This document shows positions 20,595-24,357 of a stretch of 24,357 nt of DNA, one piece after another. Numbering within the stretch: the stretch's first letter is position 1; every line of letters begins with the position of its first letter. The DNA lies in the NCBI GenBank assembly GCA_041483455.1, contig JBGPFS010000013.1, positions 1 through 24,357 of the forward strand. Direction: 5' to 3'. Source of the DNA: JBGPFS01 sp041483455. GTDB lineage: Bacteria > Chloroflexota > Limnocylindria > Limnocylindrales > CSP1-4. The notes under the pieces are model-generated. The model was given only the letters and a program-made list of their open reading frames with translations. It had not been told where the DNA came from and searched no databases. A program made the position numbers and the translations under genes.

Positions 20595-22108
20595 CGGACC
20601 GGACCGTCCGCCACGATCCGGCCATCCGCGAGCGTGACCGCCCGGTCGGCCATCTCCCGGACGAAGCGCCGGTCGTGGGTGGCGGTGATCAGGCAGGTCC
20701 CCTCCGCCACCCGTTCGCCGAGGATCTCGAGCAACGCGCGGTAGCCGTTTCGGTCCTGCCCGAACGTCGGCTCGTCAAGGACCACGACGGGCGGCTGCCG
20801 GACGAGGATCGTGGCCAGCGAGAGCCGGCGTTGCTCGCCTCCGGACAGGGCGTAGGGACTCCGCTCGCCGAACGTCCCGAGGGGCAAGCCGAGACGCTCC
20901 ATCACCGCCTCGGCGAGGGGACGCTCGTCAGGGCGCAGCCCGACCGTGACCTCGTCGGCGACCCGGTCGGCCAGGAACTGCTGCTCGGGATCCTGGAAGG
21001 CGAACGCCGCCCGCCGGGCGAGCTCCCGGGCGGGCAGCCTGGCGGGATCGGTCCCGCCGAGGTCGACCCGACCGGCCTCCGGCCGAAGGAGGCCGACGAG
21101 CAGGCGCGCGAGGGTCGACTTGCCACTCCCGTTGGCGCCCACCAGGGCCACCCGTTCGCCCTCGACGACCCGGACCGACAGGTCGCGGATCACCGGCATC
21201 CCCCGGTCGTAGCCGAACGTCAGGGCCTCGGTCGCGACGAGTGGCCGACCGTCCGTCGCCGCCCTGGACCGGCCCGCGGGCGAGCGATCGTCGGGAGGGC
21301 CGGCCGGGCCGGTCGCCCGATCGAGCTCCGCCTCCACTGCATCGGGCAGCCAGATCCCGGCCCGCCGCATCGCCGGCCCGGACCGGGCGACGACGTCCGC
21401 CGGCGACCCCTCGTCGATCGGCCCACCGTCGGGCCCGAGGGCGAGGATCCGGTCGGCCAGCGGCCAGGCCCGATCCATCCGGTGCTCGACGAGGACGATC
21501 GTCGCCGACCGGGCGGTGCGCACCGCCGCGAGGCGGTCGAAGAAGGCCGCCGTCCCTTCCGGATCGAGGTTCGCCGTCGGCTCGTCGAGGACGAGCAGGC
21601 CGGGCTGCGCGGCGAGGACGCCGGCCAGGGCCAGGCGCTGCTGCTGGCCGCCCGACAGGCGGTTCGGTCGCCGTCGCTCGAAGCCGGCCAGGCCGACCTC
21701 GGCCAGGGCCTCCGGGACCCGCCGGCGCATCGCCTCCGGCGGCCAGGCCCGGTTCTCGAGGCCGAACGCCACGTCGTCCTCGGCCCGGTCCATGACCAGC
21801 TGGCTGGCCGGGTTCTGGAAGACGATCCCGACCCGCCCGGCGACGGCCGCCGGAGCGAGCGTGGGCGACCCGTCGCCGGCCAGCTCGAGCGAGCCGCGCC
21901 ATTCGCCGGGTCGCTCCCGCGGCACGAGACCCGCCAGGGCGAGGGCGAGGGTGCTCTTGCCCGAGCCGGACGGTCCGACGACCAGCAGGCATTCGCCGGG
22001 CGCGACCTCGAACGAGATGTCGTGCAGGGCCTGGGTCGGGCGGCCGGCGTAGCGAAAGCCGACCTCCCGGGCGCGGATCCCGACGGCGGGCCGGTCGAGG
22101 ACGATCAG
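20591..22108 (-). CDS. ykoD: ECF transporter duplicated ATPase (YkoD-like), CTG start
   Basis: 505 aa comprising two fused ABC ATPases that energise the YkoEDC importer. First domain: Walker A GPSGSGKST (45-53), Q-loop FQNPASQLV (97-105), LSGGQ (151-155), Walker B LLVLDEP (171-177), switch His 209. Second: GANGSGKST (324-332), FQDPEQQF (371-378), LSGGEQ (421-426), VVVLDEP (441-447), switch His 478. Both sites look complete. The start is unusual: in this frame there is no ATG, GTG or TTG between the far-upstream ATG at 22735, which lies before ykoE, and Walker A. A CTG at 22108 overlaps the ykoE stop as CTGA, and GAAGGG (22122-22117) lies 8 nt before it. I therefore take CTG as the start. Confidence 0.9.
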   Translation of the reverse strand: MIVLDRPAVGIRAREVGFRYAGRPTQALHDISFEVAPGECLLVVGPSGSGKSTLALALAGLVPRERPGEWRGSLELAGDGSPTLAPAAVAGRVGIVFQNPASQLVMDRAEDDVAFGLENRAWPPEAMRRRVPEALAEVGLAGFERRRPNRLSGGQQQRLALAGVLAAQPGLLVLDEPTANLDPEGTAAFFDRLAAVRTARSATIVLVEHRMDRAWPLADRILALGPDGGPIDEGSPADVVARSGPAMRRAGIWLPDAVEAELDRATGPAGPPDDRSPAGRSRAATDGRPLVATEALTFGYDRGMPVIRDLSVRVVEGERVALVGANGSGKSTLARLLVGLLRPEAGRVDLGGTDPARLPARELARRAAFAFQDPEQQFLADRVADEVTVGLRPDERPLAEAVMERLGLPLGTFGERSPYALSGGEQRRLSLATILVRQPPVVVLDEPTFGQDRNGYRALLEILGERVAEGTCLITATHDRRFVREMADRAVTLADGRIVADGPVR

Positions 22109-22719
22109 CCCGGGAACCCTTCGAGCACGCCGCTCCGGCGGAGTGCCCGCGCGAGGGCCCGCGAGCCGAGGGCGACGATGACCACCGCCGAGAGCGCCAT
22201 CATCAGGCCGCGCACGAGCTGGACCTGGAGCGAGACCTCTGCGTAGTAGAGCGCCCAGTCGTGGATCCAGGCCGCCGCCGCACTCGCGACGGCCGCCACG
22301 ACCAGGACCGGCAGGCCGTAGCTCCGGTAGAGGGTGAAGGCGAAGACGAGCTCGGCGGCCGCGCCCTGGGCGAACCCCGACAGGAGCGTGTCCGGGCCCC
22401 ACTGGCTGCCGATCAGGGTCGACACGCCGGCCGCGACCATCTCGGCGAACAGGGCGGCGCCCGGCCGGCGGACGATGAGCGGGGCGAGGACGGCCGGAAC
22501 GAGCCAGACCGCGTAGAACAGGTCCTTCGCCCACGGCGCGACGGCGAAGGCCGGATCGAGCGCCGACCAGGCCAGCCCCCAGGCCCAGAAGACGACGCCG
22601 AAGGCGACCCCGATGATCGCCGCGACGACGATGTCCCGGGTCCGCCACGCCGTGTCGGTGAGGTTGCCGGCTGGGTCGACCGGCGTCGGGCTTGCCCGGT
22701 CGGGGGCGCTGGTGGTCAT
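22105..22719 (-). CDS. ykoE: Thiamine/HMP ECF transporter S component YkoE
   Basis: Substrate-binding membrane subunit, 204 aa, of the YkoE family, the S component paired with a duplicated ATPase and a T component in YkoEDC systems for thiamine or its HMP precursor. The family opening WRTRDIVVAAIIGVAFGVVFWAWG (25-48) is clear. Further membrane segments lie near 67-85, 88-105, 115-131, 136-152 and 170-190, with acidic and aromatic residues (WAWG, QWGPD) likely to line the pocket. The start is the ATG at 22719, with GGAGG at 22733-22729 and 9-nt spacing. A TPP riboswitch precedes it, so thiamine pyrophosphate should repress it. It is the first gene of the operon ykoE-ykoD-ykoC. Confidence 0.94.
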   Translation of the reverse strand: MTTSAPDRASPTPVDPAGNLTDTAWRTRDIVVAAIIGVAFGVVFWAWGLAWSALDPAFAVAPWAKDLFYAVWLVPAVLAPLIVRRPGAALFAEMVAAGVSTLIGSQWGPDTLLSGFAQGAAAELVFAFTLYRSYGLPVLVVAAVASAAAAWIHDWALYYAEVSLQVQLVRGLMMALSAVVIVALGSRALARALRRSGVLEGFPG

Positions 22720-22724
22720 GGCTG

Positions 22725-22788
22725 CGAACCTCCATCTCGTGCGAAACGCCGCCCCGCTGGTCCTGGGACAGCGTCGAGTCGAGGTTCG
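22725..22788 (-). promoter_or_regulatory. Probable expression platform: helix sequestering the ykoE Shine-Dalgarno
   Basis: In the ykoE leader, CGAACCTC (22788-22781), just after the aptamer, is perfectly complementary to GAGGTTCG (22732-22725), which contains most of the Shine-Dalgarno. An 8-bp helix would hide the ribosome-binding site, arguing for translational control. The competing antisequester helix was not worked out. Confidence 0.5.
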
Positions 22789-22790
22789 GC

Positions 22791-22879
22791 CTGCTTCCTA
22801 CACCGGTACGAGCCGGATCAGGTTCGGCGGGTCTGCGGCCTGGGCCGCACTCTCAGCGCGTTTCGCGCTCCCCGGAGGC
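22791..22879 (-). ncRNA. TPP riboswitch (THI element)
   Basis: The minus strand carries the conserved aptamer in order: GGGGAGC (22873-22867), a short hairpin, GCTGAGAG (22857-22850), a GC-rich P3a-like hairpin, AGACCCG, GAACCTGATC (22825-22816), then CCGGCTCGTACCGG and GTGTAGGAAG (22803-22794). The CTGAGA and ACCTGATC cores that bind the pyrimidine and pyrophosphate ends of TPP are exact. It lies 71 nt upstream of the ykoE ATG, on the same strand. Confidence 0.95.
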
Positions 22880-22897
22880 GTATGCGATTGTGGCGCG

Positions 22898-22903
22898 AGT
22901 GTA
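22898..22903 (-). promoter_or_regulatory. Candidate -10 for the ykoEDC transcript
   Basis: TACACT on the minus strand (22903-22898) would start transcription near 22891, about a dozen bases upstream of the riboswitch aptamer. The same hexamer serves as the plus-strand candidate at 3037. Confidence 0.4.
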
Positions 22904-22970
22904 CACCGGCGAGGCTCTGCACCTGCGACGACCGGTCGCGAGCTGAGGCGACCGCTGCCACCGAAGGTCG

Positions 22971-22976
22971 TACCCT
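22971..22976 (+). promoter_or_regulatory. Leaderless-type -10 box before the GNAT gene
   Basis: TACCCT ends 6 nt before the ATG at 22983, with no ribosome-binding site. Together with the TACACT at 22903 it forms a divergent promoter pair with ykoEDC. Confidence 0.5.
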
Positions 22977-22982
22977 GCATCG

Positions 22983-23570
22983 ATGAGCCGATCCGCAGGC
23001 CCGACTCTCTCGACGGCGCGGCTGATCCTCCGGCGCTGGCGGGATGCCGATCGCGAGCCATTCGCCAGCTTGAACGCCGACCCGGAGGTGATGCGGCACT
23101 TCGCGCGGCCCCTCGACCGAGCCGCGAGCGACGCCTTCGTCGACCGGATCGAAGCCGCCTTCGCGGCTCGCGGCTTCGGGCTGTGGGCCGTCGAGCGGCG
23201 GGTCGACTGCGCATTCCTGGGGTTCACCGGGCTGGTGGTCCAGAGATTCGAGGCGCCGTTCACGCCGTGTGTCGAGGCCGGCTGGCGCTTCGCCCGAGAC
23301 GCCTGGGGTCAGGGCTACGCGACGGAGGCCGCCCGGGAGGCGCTCCGGTACGGCTTCGACGTCCTCGGACTGGCCGAGATCGTGTCGTTCACCTCGCCCC
23401 GGAACGTACCCTCGATCCGGGTCATGGAGCGGCTCGGGATGCATCGCGATCCCGCCGACGACTTCGACTACCCGGGCCTGCCGGCCGGCCACCCGCTCCG
23501 GCCCCACGTTCTCTACCGGCTCGGCCGTGCGGAGGGTCATGGGTCGGCCCCGCGAGACCCGGTGCCATAA
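22983..23570 (+). CDS. GNAT family N-acetyltransferase (RimJ/RimL type)
   Basis: 195 aa. The opening TARLILRRWRDADREPFASLNADPEVMRHF (11-40) is the usual beta1-alpha1 start of the RimJ/RimL (Acetyltransf_3) group. The acetyl-CoA pyrophosphate-binding loop is WGQGYATEA (108-116) after the strand EAGWRFARDA. SPRNVPSIRVMERLGM (138-153) is the conserved C-terminal region with Asn and Ser that help catalysis. Members acetylate ribosomal-protein N-termini, antibiotics or small metabolites; the acceptor here cannot be predicted. It appears to be monocistronic, although its stop TAA overlaps the -10 candidate of the next gene. Confidence 0.92.
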   Translation: MSRSAGPTLSTARLILRRWRDADREPFASLNADPEVMRHFARPLDRAASDAFVDRIEAAFAARGFGLWAVERRVDCAFLGFTGLVVQRFEAPFTPCVEAGWRFARDAWGQGYATEAAREALRYGFDVLGLAEIVSFTSPRNVPSIRVMERLGMHRDPADDFDYPGLPAGHPLRPHVLYRLGRAEGHGSAPRDPVP

Positions 23571-23571
23571 T
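23566..23571 (+). promoter_or_regulatory. -10-like CATAAT overlapping the GNAT stop
   Basis: CATAAT, five of six bases of the TATAAT consensus, ends 9 nt before the ATG at 23581 and contains the TAA stop of the GNAT gene. Leaderless or near-leaderless expression of the aldehyde dehydrogenase is plausible. Confidence 0.4.
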
Positions 23572-23580
23572 GGCCCGGCG

Positions 23581-24357
23581 ATGACGACCGAGACCGGACC
23601 GCAGCCGACCCCGCCGAGCGCGCCTGCGACCGTCCCGGTCCGGGCGCCGAACAGCTGGGGCCTGGGCGACGGTCAGGCCGTCCCCTGGGAGTACGCCCCC
23701 GCACCCGAGTCGCGCGAGATCGTCCACCTCCGTGAGCGGTACGGCCTGATCATCGGCGGGCGCGAAGTCCCGGCCTCCGACGGCGCCACGATCGTCAGCA
23801 TCGACCCATCGACCGAGGAGCCGCTGGCTCGGGTCGCCCGCGCGACGGAGGCAGACGCGGATCGGGCGGTCCGGGCCGCGCGCCGGGCGCAGACGCGGAC
23901 GTGGGGCCGGCTCCCCGGCCGCGAACGGGCGAAGTACCTCTTCCGGATCGCCCGGCTCCTGCAGGAGCGAAGCCGCGAGTTCGCCGTGCTCGAGAGCATG
24001 GACTCGGGCAAGCCGATCAAGGAGAGCCGCGACGTCGATGTCCCGCTGGCAGCGGCCCACTTCTGGTACTACGCCGGCTGGGCGGACAAGCTCGAGTACG
24101 CGTTCCCGGGCCGGGTGGCGAAGCCGCTCGGCGTGGCCGCCCAGATCATCCCCTGGAACTTCCCCCTGCTGATGCTGAGCTGGAAGATCGCCCCGGCCCT
24201 GGCCGCGGGCAACACGGTGGTCCTCAAGCCGGCGCCGGCCACGACGCTCGTCGGCCTCACCATCGCCGAGATCTTCCGCGAGGCGGGCGTCCCCGACGGC
24301 GCCGTCAACGTGGTCGCGGTCGACGACGCGCTGGCTCCCGGCCTCGTGGAGGATCCC
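23581..24357 (+). CDS. Aldehyde dehydrogenase, N-terminal 259 codons (continues past window)
   Basis: NAD(P)-dependent aldehyde dehydrogenase superfamily, cut by the right edge at about half the normal length of roughly 500 aa. After an Ala/Pro-rich start, residues from about 37 onward read EYAPAPESREIVHLRERYGLIIGG, then DPSTEEPLARV, ERAKYLFRIARLLQERS, LESMDSGKPIKESRDVD, AAHFWYYAGWADKLE and the cofactor-fold motif IIPWNFPLLMLSWKIAPALAAGNTVVLKPA. The YAPAPES opening and YYAGWADK stretch are, to my knowledge, typical of aldehyde dehydrogenases encoded with deoC in Actinobacteria. The catalytic Cys and Glu lie beyond the window and cannot be checked. A role in oxidising acetaldehyde from the deoxyribose-phosphate aldolase is inferred. 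Confidence 0.95.
   Translation, partial: MTTETGPQPTPPSAPATVPVRAPNSWGLGDGQAVPWEYAPAPESREIVHLRERYGLIIGGREVPASDGATIVSIDPSTEEPLARVARATEADADRAVRAARRAQTRTWGRLPGRERAKYLFRIARLLQERSREFAVLESMDSGKPIKESRDVDVPLAAAHFWYYAGWADKLEYAFPGRVAKPLGVAAQIIPWNFPLLMLSWKIAPALAAGNTVVLKPAPATTLVGLTIAEIFREAGVPDGAVNVVAVDDALAPGLVEDP

Overview
The window is a very GC-rich, gene-dense stretch of a bacterial chromosome. Both strands are packed, intergenic gaps are short, and genes within an operon usually join through 4-nt ATGA overlaps. Very high GC, actinobacterial-style 11-bp PHO direct repeats and many TANNNT boxes lying directly in front of start codons suggest Actinomycetota or a high-GC Chloroflexota lineage (Limnocylindria-like). 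I lean to the latter from protein character, but the sequence alone does not settle it. I see no IS element, phage gene, CRISPR array, tRNA or rRNA.

Left part (1-8.6 kb), phosphate, polyphosphate and fluoride. pstC (cut by the left edge) and pstS lie behind a four-unit PHO box. Upstream is a crcB-DUF190 fluoride-exporter pair that shares a back-to-back promoter with a two-gene operon: a coiled-coil/proline-rich protein of unknown function and a Ppx/GppA exopolyphosphatase. The ppx gene meets, tail to tail on one shared CTAG, an operon encoding polyphosphate kinase (ppk1) and a CYTH-CHAD protein. The region therefore covers phosphate uptake and polyphosphate synthesis, breakdown and probable binding.

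Middle (8.6-15.2 kb). Two paralogous NatAB-like ABC-2 exporters (ATPase plus permease) point the same way. Between them, on the opposite strand, is a three-gene operon (DUF971, UPF0145/YbjQ-like and a small membrane protein). Next comes a short protein with the fold signatures of an ATP-dependent DNA ligase adenylation domain but with its catalytic residues replaced: a likely pseudo-ligase. It is divergent from an S9 prolyl-oligopeptidase-family peptidase.

Right part (17.5-24.4 kb). deoC has triplicated 9-bp repeats upstream. It is followed by a predicted lipoprotein ending in a Hint (Hedgehog/intein-type) domain, then on the minus strand a YkoEDC-type thiamine/HMP ECF transporter behind a clear TPP riboswitch. 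A GNAT acetyltransferase and the first 259 codons of an aldehyde dehydrogenase of the type often linked to deoC complete the window.

The strongest leads are the Hint lipoprotein, the pseudo-ligase, widespread leaderless-type promoters (including overlapping divergent ones), a CTG start codon forced by the frame of ykoD, and a PHO box heading a polyphosphate neighbourhood.
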